DNA of 64,000 nt from Solirubrobacter sp963848475. GTDB lineage: Bacteria > Actinomycetota > Thermoleophilia > Solirubrobacterales > Solirubrobacteraceae. Numbering within the stretch: position 1 is the stretch's first letter; each line of letters begins with the position of its first letter. The translations under genes were made by a program, and so were the position numbers. Shown in pieces: positions 9,343 through 18,051 of the stretch. The stretch is from assembly GCA_963848475.1 (NCBI GenBank), contig CAWKDW010000008.1, positions 1 to 64,000 of the forward strand, in the 5' to 3' direction. The notes beneath the pieces were generated by a model, which saw only the letters and a list, made by a program, of their open reading frames with translations, had not been told where the DNA came from and did no database searches.

Positions 9343-9867
9343 CTACAGGATGGCCTGGATGATGGGATTCCAGATGGCGTCGAGCAGACCGAGGTAGGCG
9401 CCGGCGACCACCACGAACCCCAGCGTCACCGCCGTTCCCTGGCCGACCTGACGGCGATCCGGCCACTGGACGCGGCGGAGCTCGGCGTACGACGCGCGCA
9501 GGAAGTCGGCCGCACGGCCGAACAGTCCCTTGCGCGGGTGCGCGGGCTCGTTGGAGTGGTGATGCTCCTCGGGCACTTCGGCCTCGCCGTCGTCGGCGCT
9601 GGCCTGAATCTGCGCCTCGTTGCCCGCGCGGCCGGCAGCCTCCTGGCGGGCTGCGCGCTCCTCACGCTCGGCACGCGACCGGCGACGACGGGTCGGCCCG
9701 TCGGGACCGGCCTCGCCCATATGCGCTTCGGTGATGTTGGGCATTGCCTGCCCGAGCGGGTCGGGCGGCTCGGCGTCGCCGAAGTCACGCTCGAAGTCAT
9801 CGTCGCGCACACGATCGTCGCCGATATCGGCGTCGTTCTCTTCCGGGCCTGGACGATCGGTAGCCAT
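9343..9867 (-). CDS. secE: Preprotein translocase subunit SecE with long N-terminal extension
   Basis: SecE stabilises the SecY channel. The family core is the C-terminal 65 or so residues: an amphipathic helix with FLRASYAELRRVQWPDRRQV followed by one membrane segment (AVTLGFVVVAGAYLGLLDAI). The preceding 110 residues are hydrophilic, acidic and Ala/Glu/Arg-rich with no recognisable fold; such extensions are common in actinobacterial SecE but this one is long, so a later start (for example the Met in the PNITEAHMGEAG region) is possible. The gene lies six bases after rpmG, in the usual rpmG-secE-nusG order. Confidence 0.9.
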   Translation of the reverse strand: MATDRPGPEENDADIGDDRVRDDDFERDFGDAEPPDPLGQAMPNITEAHMGEAGPDGPTRRRRSRAEREERAARQEAAGRAGNEAQIQASADDGEAEVPEEHHHSNEPAHPRKGLFGRAADFLRASYAELRRVQWPDRRQVGQGTAVTLGFVVVAGAYLGLLDAIWNPIIQAIL

Positions 9868-9873
9868 CGTTGC

Positions 9874-10038
9874 CTAGCGCGTCTCGCGGTGCCCGGTATG
9901 GCACCGGCACCACTTGCAGTACTTGCGCAGGGTGATGCGATCCGGGTTGTTGCGCTTAGACTTCTTGGTTTGGTAGTTCCGGCGCTTGCAGTCCTCGCAC
10001 GCGAGGGTCACTGCGATCCGGACGTCTCCGCGGGCCAT
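9874..10038 (-). CDS. rpmG: 50S ribosomal protein L33
   Basis: 54-residue L33 starting MARGDVRIAVTLACEDCKRR with two CxxC pairs (CEDC and CKWC), so the zinc-binding form of the protein. ATG at 10038 was chosen because it gives the standard N-terminus; the frame is open upstream only because the preceding gene lies in it. First gene of the rpmG-secE-nusG-rplKAJL group. The 90 or so bases upstream, after the glucoamylase homology ends, should hold the promoter; no tRNA gene is present there or before secE. Confidence 0.95.
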   Translation of the reverse strand: MARGDVRIAVTLACEDCKRRNYQTKKSKRNNPDRITLRKYCKWCRCHTGHRETR

Positions 10039-10129
10039 GAAAGGCGTGCTCCGAGAGTCGTGGGTTCGTGAATACGCCGGGCGGCAAAGGAAAACCCCGC
10101 ACCGGCGCGAGGTCGGCAAGGAAGGATAG

Positions 10130-12214
10130 CGCCTACTCGGCGCGCCCTCGAATACCGATTGGCGACGATCGCCGGTCGCTCGACCGGAGTGCCCGCCTCG
10201 GCCGACCATGCTAGCCGAACCAGTTGTGCGTGAGTCCAGGCCAAAGGCGTGGCCGAGAACGTTCCCTGGCCCTTCGTGAACCCGGGCCTGCCGGTCGGTT
10301 CGCGACCGTCCCAGACCTGCTCGGGGAGCATCCCGCCGCCGTTCGCGGTCCCCGCCATCGCGGCCAGCAGCGCGGTCGCCGGGCGGCCCGCGAGCAGCTC
10401 GTACTCGCCGCGCTCGCCGGCGAAGATCGGCCAGGCCCGGCCCGAGCGTCCGGCGGGTGTCGTCCGGGAACAGCCGCCACGACTTCCCGTCGCGGCGCTC
10501 GCCGTAGCCGTCGAAGCTGAAGCGGTGCCAGAAGCCGCCCGCCCTTGAGCCGGCTGTCGACGACCTCGAGCGTGTTCAGGACCGTCGGATCGTCGGCGCG
10601 CTTGACGCCCAGGCGGACGAGCTCGAGGAAGCTGACGTCGACGACGCGGCGCTGGTCGAGCGCCGAAGGACCGGAGTCGCCGATCGCGTACTTGGTCCCC
10701 TTGTCGGGCTTGCGGTCCTTGGTCACGCGCAGGTAGTACGGCGCATCCGAGTAGGGGCCGTTGGTGGTCGCCGTCCAGCGCTCGACGTTCGGCGGCCCAG
10801 CCGTCGGCCTTGGCGAGGTACTTCGCGGCGCGCTTGCCGTCGCCGTTGCGGGTCGCGATGTCCGCCGCACAGACGAGGCCGGCGATCTCGGCCGCGATCG
10901 TCGCCGGCGAGTAGCCCTCCTGGTTCTCCCAGCGCTCCTGCTCGGAGATCGGGCCCTTCTCGACGATCAGGTCGGCGGCCTTGCGCACGTGGCGCCAGTC
11001 CTTCGGCGCGAAGCGGCGCAGCTGCCAGGCGAGCACGATCGGCAGGCCGACCTGGTCCATCTGCAGCGACTTCCACTTCGGCTGTCCCGTCGACCTGGCT
11101 GTTCTGCGGGAACGAGCCGTCGTCGAGCTGCTGGCGGTCGAAGAGGAAGTCGAGCGCGCGGTTGGCCGCGGGCGCGTCGCCCGCCGCCAGCAGCGCGGTG
11201 GCGATCTGGTAGAGGTCGCGCGCCCAGACGAGGTGGTAGGGCGCCGAGCGCGGGTTGTCGGGGTCGATCCGCAGCTCGCCCCAGCCCCAGGGCATGCTCG
11301 GCGAGGCGACGAACGCTCCCGGGTTGTCCTTGTCCTCGTGCGCCTTGAGCACCAGCAGCGAGGTCTCGTACTCGCGCGCGACCGGGAGCGCGGCGGCGGG
11401 CATCGGGTCGCAGCTGGTTGCGGTAGTCCACCCAGCCCTGCTTGTAGGCGCCGACGATCGCGTCGAAGCCCGCGTTCAGCGACGCGAGCGCGCCTTCAGC
11501 GCCGCCGATCCGCGCTGCGCGAAGCTCAGCGCGAGCGTCAGGTCGCGGTGCTCGCCGCGACCCGTCAGGCGGGTGTGGGCCTGCTGGACGACGTTGCCGG
11601 GGCGCAGCGCGTCGTAGGTGTGCTCGAGCAGCCCGTCGGTGTGGCCCTTGTAGCCCGAGCTCGTGCGCGTGAGCGCGGGGCGCGCGACGAGCGCGCTCGC
11701 GATCCGCTGGTCGTGGGCCAGCAGCGCGTGCCCGCGCGTCCAGCCGACGTCGTCGGTGCCGTCGTTGTAGAGCTGCGGGTCATAGGAGATCTCGACGTCG
11801 TGGTCCTCGCCGTCGAGCGAGTCGAAGCGGACCTTGGTCAGGACCGTCGCGCGCTCCGGATCGCTGACGTAGGTCCGTGTCAGCCGCCACTTCGAGGTGC
11901 TCGACGTCTGCGTGTAGATCAGCGTGTCCTGGGTGACCGTGCCCGTCGTGACCCGGCGGCCGTCGACCATGAACGCCAGCTCGCGCGCCGACGGGTGCGA
12001 GAGGTCCGGGTAGTAGACCTCGGTCAGCTCCGCCTTGCGCAGCGTGAACCAGACGCGGCTCGCCTTGGTCGCCGCGGTCCCGAAGCCCTGCTTGTCCGCG
12101 CTCGCCCAGTCGGCTCGGCCTCCGGGCGCCCCGGGCGCGCGCTCACGCGCGTGCGCGAGGCGCTACGAAGAGCAGCAGCGCGCACGCGAGTGCGGACCCG
12201 AGCACCCGAACCAT
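10130..12214 (-). CDS. Secreted GH15 glucoamylase/glucodextranase-like hydrolase (frameshifted)
   Basis: A glycoside hydrolase family 15 enzyme that would release glucose from the non-reducing ends of alpha-glucans outside the cell. It starts at ATG 12214 with a signal peptide (MVRVLGSALACALLLFVAP). The N-terminal beta domain contains ADWASADKQGFGTAATKASR and TEVYYPDLSHPSARELAFMV. The alpha/alpha-barrel part shows PYHLVWARDLYQIATALLAA, WENQEGYSPATIAAEIAGLV (catalytic-Glu region) and MLPEQVWDGREPTGRPGF near the end. These blocks lie in different frames; shifts occur near 12140, 11470, 11100, 10800, 10550 and 10440. The last frame stays open to 10008 and would overlap rpmG. Homology appears to end near VANRY at about 10140, so the true stop is probably hidden by one more indel. 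Confidence 0.75.
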
Positions 12215-12249
12215 GGCGCAAGCGTACCCGCCTGATAGACCTCGTTCCC

Positions 12250-12567
12250 ATGGTCGTGAAGATCAACGCAATCGAAGTCACCGAGGGCCGCGGCCCTGAG
12301 CTCGAGGCGCGCTTCGCCAAGCGCGCCAGGGAGGTCGAGGGTATGCCCGGCTTCCTCGGTTTCGAGCTGCTGCGCCCCGCGAAGGGCGAGACGCGCTATT
12401 TCGTCTACACGCGCTGGGAGAGCGAAGAGGACTTCCGCGCCTGGGTGGACTCCTCGGCCTTCACGCGCGGGCACGCCCAGGCCGCCAAGGACAGCCAGGG
12501 CACCGTCGCGCACGGCTCGTCGCTGATGGAGTTCGAGGTCGTCGAGCTGGTCGCGCCGCGGGCCTAG
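12250..12567 (+). CDS. Antibiotic-biosynthesis-monooxygenase (ABM) fold protein, HmoA/MhuD-like
   Basis: A 105-residue ferredoxin-like alpha-beta barrel protein. It begins MVVKINAIEVTEGRGPELEA and contains GMPGFLGFELLRPAKGETRY, the pattern shared by actinobacterial heme-degrading monooxygenase homologues; the following YFVYTRWESEEDFRAWVDSS matches the WxSxEdFxaW block of that group. Cytosolic, no signal. A heme-degrading role is suggested only by family resemblance; other ABM proteins act on quinones. It is transcribed away from the glucoamylase gene and its last four bases overlap the end of a minus-strand small membrane gene. Confidence 0.75.
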   Translation: MVVKINAIEVTEGRGPELEARFAKRAREVEGMPGFLGFELLRPAKGETRYFVYTRWESEEDFRAWVDSSAFTRGHAQAAKDSQGTVAHGSSLMEFEVVELVAPRA

Positions 12568-12776
12568 AAGCGGCGTTCCTGGCGGCGCCGCTCCTCTTCC
12601 TCGCGCTCGCGCTCGCTCTGCAGGCCGAGCTGCATGAACACGTTGGCGAGGACGACGAGGGCCGAGACGCCGATCAGCACGATCCCCGCACCGAGCGTCG
12701 CGTCGCCGCCGATCGCGACGAGGACGATGCCGGCGACGAGGATCGCCGCCGGCAGCGCGATGCGGATGATCCACAT
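12564..12776 (-). CDS. Small membrane protein, two membrane segments, charged tail
   Basis: 70 residues beginning MWIIRIALPAAILVAGIVLV. Two hydrophobic segments (about residues 3-22 and 28-48) are followed by a strongly charged C-terminal tail rich in Glu and Arg that is probably helical and cytoplasmic. I recognise no family. It lies just downstream of the thioester-reductase-like gene on the same strand, 11 bases after its stop, so it may be the last gene of the fatty-acid operon. Confidence 0.6.
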   Translation of the reverse strand: MWIIRIALPAAILVAGIVLVAIGGDATLGAGIVLIGVSALVVLANVFMQLGLQSEREREEEERRRQERRF

Positions 12777-12787
12777 CGGGCTGCGAC

Positions 12788-13897
12788 CTAGGCGGCCGCG
12801 ATCGACGACGCGGCCTCCTCGCGCGTGAGCGGTGTCTTACCCCAGCGCGTGGTCTGGGCGTAGTCGATCAGCCGCGGGAAGTAGTCGGTCAGGTGCGGGC
12901 ACGAGATCCCCGACGGGCCGAAGAGCTCGCGCGCGTGCGCGTCGTCGAAGACCATGTCCATGTCGAAGTACGGGAAGTAGACCGCGGCCTGGTCGTCGGC
13001 GTGCGCCGAGCCGGTCCCGGCGGTCCCGGGCGGCACCACCGGAGGGCGCTCCCGGCCGAAGGCGGTGGAGGTCATCGCGACCAGCTCCTCGACCGTGCAC
13101 GCCTCGCGTCCGGAGACGAGGTTCACGACGCCTGAATCGGACGGAGTCTCGAGCATGTGCACCAGCGCATCGGCCACGTAGTCCACCGGCACGACGTCCA
13201 CGAGCGCCTCGGGCCGCGCGGGGACCTCGGCGAAGAGCCCGCGCGAGAACGCGCGGATCGGCCAGTACAGGACGTTGAACGCGGGAGTCCAGCCCGAGGT
13301 CGACTCGCCCATCACGATCGACGGGCGGGCGATCACGGGATCGAGATCGACGGCGTCGATGACGACGTGCTCGGCCTCCCACTTGGTCTGCTCGTAGGTG
13401 TTGCGGAACGCCTGCCCCGTGTCGAGCTCGGTCTCGTGGAACGTGCCCTCGGTGATGCCGGCGACGTACGCGGTCGAGACGTGGACGAAGCGCTCCAGGC
13501 CATCGCCGGCGGCCTTGATCTCGCGCGCCAGGGCGATGATCTCGCGCGTGCCCTCGACGTTGATGGCCCGCGCCTCCTCCAACGGCAGGTCGAAGGAGAT
13601 CGAGGCGGCGCAGTGCATGACCGCGCCCGCCTCCGAGGCGACGGCGACGCGGCTCTCGGCGTCCATCCCGAGACCCGGAGACGTGACGTCGCCCGCCACC
13701 GCCCGCGCGCGCCCCTCGTAGACCGAGGGATCGACCCACAGCTTGGCCATGACGTCCTGCAGCCGCGCCTGCGCGGCCGCGTTGTCGGACGCGCGCACGA
13801 GGGCGATCACCTCGCGCTCGCCCTTCTGGAGCAGTCGGGCCATGACCTCCATGCCGAGGAAACCCGTGGCGCCCGTCAGGAAGACGGGAGGCTTCAC
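12788..13897 (-). CDS. NAD-binding thioester-reductase-like protein (NAD_binding_4 family)
   Basis: A 369-residue extended-SDR protein. The Rossmann motif TGATGFLGMEVMARLL at the N-terminus is the form found in fatty-acyl/thioester reductase domains; FVHVSTAYVAG and the YEQTKWEAE (YxxxK) catalytic motif follow, as does PAFNVLYWPIRAFSRGLFAE. GTG at 13897 overlaps the fabI stop (GTGA), so it is translated with fabI. Its position at the end of a fatty-acid synthase operon suggests it reduces an acyl thioester (acyl-ACP or acyl-CoA) to an aldehyde or alcohol. That is inference; a sugar or steroid epimerase role cannot be excluded. Confidence 0.75.
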   Translation of the reverse strand: MKPPVFLTGATGFLGMEVMARLLQKGEREVIALVRASDNAAAQARLQDVMAKLWVDPSVYEGRARAVAGDVTSPGLGMDAESRVAVASEAGAVMHCAASISFDLPLEEARAINVEGTREIIALAREIKAAGDGLERFVHVSTAYVAGITEGTFHETELDTGQAFRNTYEQTKWEAEHVVIDAVDLDPVIARPSIVMGESTSGWTPAFNVLYWPIRAFSRGLFAEVPARPEALVDVVPVDYVADALVHMLETPSDSGVVNLVSGREACTVEELVAMTSTAFGRERPPVVPPGTAGTGSAHADDQAAVYFPYFDMDMVFDDAHARELFGPSGISCPHLTDYFPRLIDYAQTTRWGKTPLTREEAASSIAAA

Positions 13898-14697
13898 GCC
13901 TCTACCTCCTCGCGGATGGGCGTGATCTGCGTGCCCATGGCGTGGAAGCCGCCGTCGACGTGAATGATCTCGGCGGTGATCGCGCGGGCGGCGTCGGAGA
14001 GCAGGAAGTTGATCGTCTCCGCCACCGGCGCCGGGTCCTCGACGTCCCACGGCAGCGGCGCCTGCTTCTCCCACGCGCTGGCGAGATCGGAGAACCCAGG
14101 GATGCCGCGCGCGGCGAGCGTCGCCAGCGGGCCGGCGCTGACCAGGTTCACGCGCACACGGCGCGGGCCGAGGTCGCGCGCCAGATACCGCGCGGTCGCC
14201 TCCAGAGCCGCCTTGGCGACGCCCATCCAGTCATAGACCGGCCAGGCGACCTGCGCGTCGAAGTCCAGGCCGACGATCGCCGCGCCCTCCTCCGGGAACA
14301 GATCCGACAGCCCGACGGTCAGCGCCTTCAGCGAGAACGCCGAGGTCTGGAACGCCGTGATCGCGCTCTCGACCGGCGTGTTGAGGAAGTTGCCGCCGAG
14401 CGCGTCGCCGGGAGCGAAGGCGATCGCGTGCAGGACGCCGTCGACGCGCCCCCAGCGCTCACGCAGGTCCGCCGCGACGGCCTCGATGTCCTCGGGCTTG
14501 TTGACGTCGAGCTCGAGCACGTCCGGGACGGGATCGAGCTTCAGCGCGGAACGATCGGTCATGCGCTTGGCACGGCCGAAGCCCGTCAGGACGATCTCGG
14601 CACCCGCCGCCTGCGCCTGCTTGGCGACCTCGTACGCGATCGACTCGCGGTTGATGACTCCAGTGATCAGGAGCTTCTTGCCTTGCAGAGAACTCAC
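13894..14697 (-). CDS. fabI: Enoyl-[acyl-carrier-protein] reductase
   Basis: Catalyses the last step of each fatty-acid elongation cycle, NAD(P)H-dependent reduction of the trans-2-enoyl-ACP. 267 residues. The start MSSLQGKKLLITGVINRESI carries the modified Rossmann loop (TGVINRESIAY) of FabI/InhA enzymes rather than TGxxxGIG. LHAIAFAPGDALGGNFLNTP and the active-site Y-x6-K (VYDWMGVAKAALE) follow, with IIHVDGGFHAMG at the end. This is the classical triclosan/isoniazid-target family. A strong hairpin separates it from fabF upstream; it overlaps the thioester-reductase-like gene downstream. Confidence 0.95.
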   Translation of the reverse strand: MSSLQGKKLLITGVINRESIAYEVAKQAQAAGAEIVLTGFGRAKRMTDRSALKLDPVPDVLELDVNKPEDIEAVAADLRERWGRVDGVLHAIAFAPGDALGGNFLNTPVESAITAFQTSAFSLKALTVGLSDLFPEEGAAIVGLDFDAQVAWPVYDWMGVAKAALEATARYLARDLGPRRVRVNLVSAGPLATLAARGIPGFSDLASAWEKQAPLPWDVEDPAPVAETINFLLSDAARAITAEIIHVDGGFHAMGTQITPIREEVEA

Positions 14698-14725
14698 AGC
14701 GGGTTCATTCCTCCAGAGGTCGAAG

Positions 14726-14757
14726 CCTGGGACCCGCCCGAAACGGCGGGTCCCAGG
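14726..14757 (-). terminator. Perfect 13-bp hairpin between fabF and fabI
   Basis: cctgggacccgcc at 14726-14738 pairs with its complement at 14745-14757 around a six-base loop (cgaaac). It lies in the 66-base gap between the fabF stop and fabI start. No U-tract follows. It could be a terminator that lowers or separates expression of fabI, or an mRNA-processing or stability element. Confidence 0.6.
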
Positions 14758-14763
14758 AGATGT

Positions 14764-15963
14764 TCAGGCGGCCTCGAGGCAGAGCACAGCGTTGTGCCCG
14801 CCGAAGCCGAAGGACGACGAGATCGCGATCGCGCGCTTGCCGTCGAGGTTGAGCGGCTTGGCGGAGCCGGGGACGTAGTCGAGATCCAGCCCTTCGCTGG
14901 GGTTCTCGAGACCGAGCGTCGGCGGAGCGATCCGGTCGCGCAGGGCGAGGATGGTCGCGACGGCCTCCACGGCGCCGGCGGCGCCGAGCAGGTGCCCGAT
15001 CGAGGACTTCAGCGACGAGATCGGGACCTTGTACGCGTGGTCGCCGAGGGCGAGCTTGAGCGCCTGGGTCTCGGCGGCGTCGTTGAGCTGCGTCGACGTG
15101 CCGTGCGCGTTGACGTACACGACGTCCTCGGGCTCGATGCCGGCGTCCTTGAGCGCGGCCCTCATCGCTCGCGACGGGCCGCCACCGGTCTTGTCCGGCG
15201 CGGTCAGGTGGTAGGCGTCCGCGCTGGCGCCGTAGCCGCGCAGGGTGCCGAGTACCTTCGCGCCGCGCGCGGCAGCGGTGTCCGCGGCCTCGAGCACCAG
15301 GATCCCGCCGCCCTCGCCCATGACGAAGCCGTCGCGGTCCTGGTCGAACGGACGCGAGATGCCCTTGACCGACAACGCGTCGAGCGCGTTGAACGAGGCC
15401 ATGGAGAGCGGCGTCAGCGCCGACTCCGAGCCACCGGTCACGACCGCGTCGACGAGACCGGACTCGATCATCATCTTCGCGGCGCCGATGGCGTCCGCCC
15501 CGCCCGAGCAGGCGGAGACGATGCCGTGGCACGGCCCGAGCAGCTTGTAGCGCATCGAGACGGCCGCGGCGGCGGCGTTGCTCATCATGAGCGGCACGGA
15601 GAGCGGCGGGACCTTCTTCGGCCCGCTCTCGATCAGGAGCTCCTTGCCCCGCTCGAGCGTGCCGATCCCGCCGATGCCGGTGCCGAGGATCGAGGCGATG
15701 CGGTCGCCCTCGTAGGGCAGCTCATCGCTCCAGCCGGCCTCGGCCAGCGCCTCGTCGCCCGCGACCAGCGCGAACTGCGTGAAGCGGTCCGCCCGGCGGA
15801 TCTCCTTGATCGAGAGATGCTCGGACGGGACGAACTCCGTCGCCGCGCCGGTCCCATCTTCGATCCCGACGACGCCGGCGCTCCAGCGCTCATGCAGCGT
15901 GCGGGCGCCGACTCCGAGTGCGGAGACGGCCCCGACGCCTGTGATTACGACCTCGCGGCTCAT
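14764..15963 (-). CDS. fabF: 3-oxoacyl-ACP synthase II (KASII)
   Basis: Condensing enzyme that elongates acyl-ACP with malonyl-ACP. 399 residues. Begins MSREVVITGVGAVSALGVGA; the active-site Cys lies in GIVSACSGGADAIGAAKMMI, and the two catalytic His residues in YVNAHGTSTQLNDAAETQAL and SLKSSIGHLLGAAGAVEAVA. The C-terminus AISSSFGFGGHNAVL is canonical. Intact. Its ATG overlaps the acpP stop by four bases, so ACP and KASII are made together. Confidence 0.96.
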   Translation of the reverse strand: MSREVVITGVGAVSALGVGARTLHERWSAGVVGIEDGTGAATEFVPSEHLSIKEIRRADRFTQFALVAGDEALAEAGWSDELPYEGDRIASILGTGIGGIGTLERGKELLIESGPKKVPPLSVPLMMSNAAAAAVSMRYKLLGPCHGIVSACSGGADAIGAAKMMIESGLVDAVVTGGSESALTPLSMASFNALDALSVKGISRPFDQDRDGFVMGEGGGILVLEAADTAAARGAKVLGTLRGYGASADAYHLTAPDKTGGGPSRAMRAALKDAGIEPEDVVYVNAHGTSTQLNDAAETQALKLALGDHAYKVPISSLKSSIGHLLGAAGAVEAVATILALRDRIAPPTLGLENPSEGLDLDYVPGSAKPLNLDGKRAIAISSSFGFGGHNAVLCLEAA

Positions 15964-16214
15964 GAACCCTTTTTGATCACCAGGTCGATCGCGTCCCCGA
16001 CCGTCTTGATCTTGCCGACGTCATCGCCCTTGAGGGCGACGCCGTACTCGTCCTCGATGATCTGCGAGAGCTCGGCGAGGTCGAGCGAGTCGACGTCGAG
16101 GTCCTCGAACGTCGCGTCGCGGGTGATCGCGGACTCGTCGACGCCGAACTGCGGAAGGGCCTCGTAGACGGTCTTCTGGACGTTCTCTTCAGTGATGGCA
16201 GCAGCCATGTTCAT
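15960..16214 (-). CDS. acpP: Acyl carrier protein
   Basis: 84-residue ACP carrying acyl chains on a phosphopantetheine arm. The attachment serine is in EDLDVDSLDLAELSQIIEDE (DSL motif); the protein is acidic, as usual. Two in-frame ATGs (16214 and 16208) are possible; the ribosome-binding site aaggagat ends six bases before 16214. The 73-base gap upstream carries a hairpin, so acpP may have some independent expression. Confidence 0.95.
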   Translation of the reverse strand: MNMAAAITEENVQKTVYEALPQFGVDESAITRDATFEDLDVDSLDLAELSQIIEDEYGVALKGDDVGKIKTVGDAIDLVIKKGS

Positions 16215-16270
16215 ATCTCCTTGGGTTTGAAGTGCGTTTAAGGTCGGATGATCGGGGTGGGGCGGAGGGG

Positions 16271-16299
16271 ATGTCCGCCTTCAACGGTCAGGCGGACAT
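16271..16299 (-). terminator. 9-bp hairpin at the fabG stop codon
   Basis: atgtccgcc at 16271-16279 and ggcggacat at 16291-16299 pair perfectly, with the fabG TGA in the loop. It marks the fabG-acpP junction and could be an attenuator, a partial terminator or an mRNA-stabilising end. No U-tract. Confidence 0.5.
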
Positions 16300-17028
16300 T
16301 CCGCCGTCGACGTACAAGGTGGTGCCGGTGACGTAGGAGGCGTCGGCGGAGGCCAGGAACCGCACGGCGGCGGCGACCTCCTCCGGAGTGCCCTGACGGC
16401 GGGCGGGGATCGCCTTGACGATCTCGTCCGTGGCCAGCTCGGCCGTCATGTCGGTGCTGATGAAGCCGGGAGCGACCGCGTTGACGGTCACCCCACGCCG
16501 CGCGACCTCGGCGGCGATGGTCTTGGTCATGCCGATCAGGCCGGCCTTGGCCGCGGCGTAGTTGGACTGCCCGACGTTCGCCCGCGGCCCGACGACCGAT
16601 GCGATGTTGACGACACGCCCGTAGCGCGCCTTCATCATCGAGCGCAGGGCATCTCGCGTCAGCCGGAAGGCCGGCGAGAGATTGGTGGCGATCACGGTGT
16701 CCCAGTCGTCGTCGGAGAGCTGCACCGCGAGACCGTCGCGGGCCACGCCCGCGTTGTTGACGAGCGCGAGCACGGGGCCGCCGAGCTCGGTCTCGACCTC
16801 CTTCAGCAGCGCCTTGGGGTCGGCGTCGGTGACGTCGGCGTGGAAGGCCTTGGCCTTGCCCCCGGCGGCCTCGATCGCGTCGACCGCGGCGCCGGCGCCG
16901 GCAGCATCTGAGCGGTAGTTGACCGCCACGACCCAGCCGTCGGCGGCCAGCGCCTTCGCGATCGCGGAGCCGATGCCCTTGGATGCGCCCGTGACGAGCG
17001 CGACGGCGTTCTCGGGCCTCTCGCTCAT
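16288..17028 (-). CDS. fabG: 3-oxoacyl-ACP reductase
   Basis: NADPH-dependent reduction of 3-oxoacyl-ACP, second step of the elongation cycle. 246 residues of classical SDR type. Starts MSERPENAVALVTGASKGIG (TGxxxGIG), with the structural NNAG motif in LALVNNAGVARDGL, catalytic Ser in VVNIASVVGPRANVGQSNYA and the YxxxK in NYAAAKAGLIGM. The end SYVTGTTLYVDGGMSA is typical of FabG. ATG at 17028 overlaps the fabH stop. Confidence 0.95.
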   Translation of the reverse strand: MSERPENAVALVTGASKGIGSAIAKALAADGWVVAVNYRSDAAGAGAAVDAIEAAGGKAKAFHADVTDADPKALLKEVETELGGPVLALVNNAGVARDGLAVQLSDDDWDTVIATNLSPAFRLTRDALRSMMKARYGRVVNIASVVGPRANVGQSNYAAAKAGLIGMTKTIAAEVARRGVTVNAVAPGFISTDMTAELATDEIVKAIPARRQGTPEEVAAAVRFLASADASYVTGTTLYVDGGMSA

Positions 17029-18051
17029 GTGCCGGACCACTCCATCACGCCGGCGCCCCACGTGAAGCCCGCGCCGATCGCGGCGACCAGGACCTTGTGC
17101 CCGGGCCGCAGCCGGCCGTCCTCGCGCGAGAGCGAGAGCGTCAGCGGGATCGAGGCGGCGCTCGTGTTGCCGAGCTGCGCGATGTAGTCGGCGACCTTGG
17201 CGGGGTCGAGCTCGAGGCGCTCGCCGACGGCCTTGAGGATGCGCGAGTTGGCCTGGTGGTAGACGAAGAGGTCGATGTCGTCGAGCTCGAGCCCGGCCGC
17301 CGCGACGGCGAAGATCGTCGACTCCGTACAGGCGCTTGATCGCGATCTTGAACGTCGAGATGCCGTCCATGCGGATGAACGGGTCGTCGGGCGTGGCGAC
17401 GATCGTGTCGGCCAGGCCCCCGTCGGCGCTCAGGTCGATCGGGCCGATGCCGCTGCCGGACACGGTCGGGCCGAGCACGACCGCGCCCGCGCCGTCGCCG
17501 AACAGCATCCCGGTCTTCTTGTCGTCGAAGTCGGTGATGCGCGTCAGCTTCTCGGCGCCGATCAGCAGGATCCGCTCCGCGCGGCCGACCTCGATCATCG
17601 CGGCGGCCTGCGCGAGCCCGGCGAGGAAGCCGGTGCAGGCGGCGCCGATGTCGAACGCGGCGGCGCGCTGGGCGCCGAGCGCGTGCGCGACGCGCGGGGC
17701 GGCGTTGGGCGTGATCTCGTCCGGGCTCATCGTCGCGACGATCACGAGGTCGAGCTCCAGCGGATCGGTGCCCGCGTCCTGCAGCGCGCGCCGGGCGGCG
17801 AACACGGCGAGGTCGTTGGTGCCCTCGTTGGCCGCGGCGCGGCGGCGCGAGTGGATGCCCGTGCGCTTGACGATCCAGTGGTCGTCGACGCCGATGCGCT
17901 CGGCGATGTGGCCGTTGGGGACGATCTCGGTCGGCAGGTAGTGCCCGAGGCCGAGGATCGTCGCGGTGCGCGGCGGCGCCACGCGGCGAGTGTTGCGGGC
18001 CGCGTCGCGGGCGATCTGGTGCAGCTCCGGCGGAAGCGCGGCGCTAGGCAT
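17025..18051 (-). CDS. fabH: 3-oxoacyl-ACP synthase III (one-base insertion)
   Basis: Initiates fatty-acid synthesis by condensing acetyl-CoA (or a branched starter) with malonyl-ACP. Recognisable blocks are TATILGLGHYLPTEIVPN, DDHWIVKRTGIHSRRRAAAN and the active-site Cys in AAAFDIGAACTGFLAGLAQA. One extra base at about 17323-17324 then throws the frame; the correct C-terminal part, with DLFVYHQANSRILKAV (catalytic His), LGNTSAASIPLTLSLS (catalytic Asn) and GAGFTWGAGVMEWSGT, is in the next frame and ends with a TGA overlapping the fabG ATG. Full length about 341 residues, with a roughly 25-residue extension before the usual start. ATG at 18051 overlaps the fabD end by eight bases. Confidence 0.93.

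Noticed and set aside
10039..10130. tRNA-Trp or other tRNA before rpmG/secE
   Set aside because: Actinobacterial secE loci often have one nearby, but I found no cloverleaf-like arms or T-loop consensus here or between rpmG and secE.
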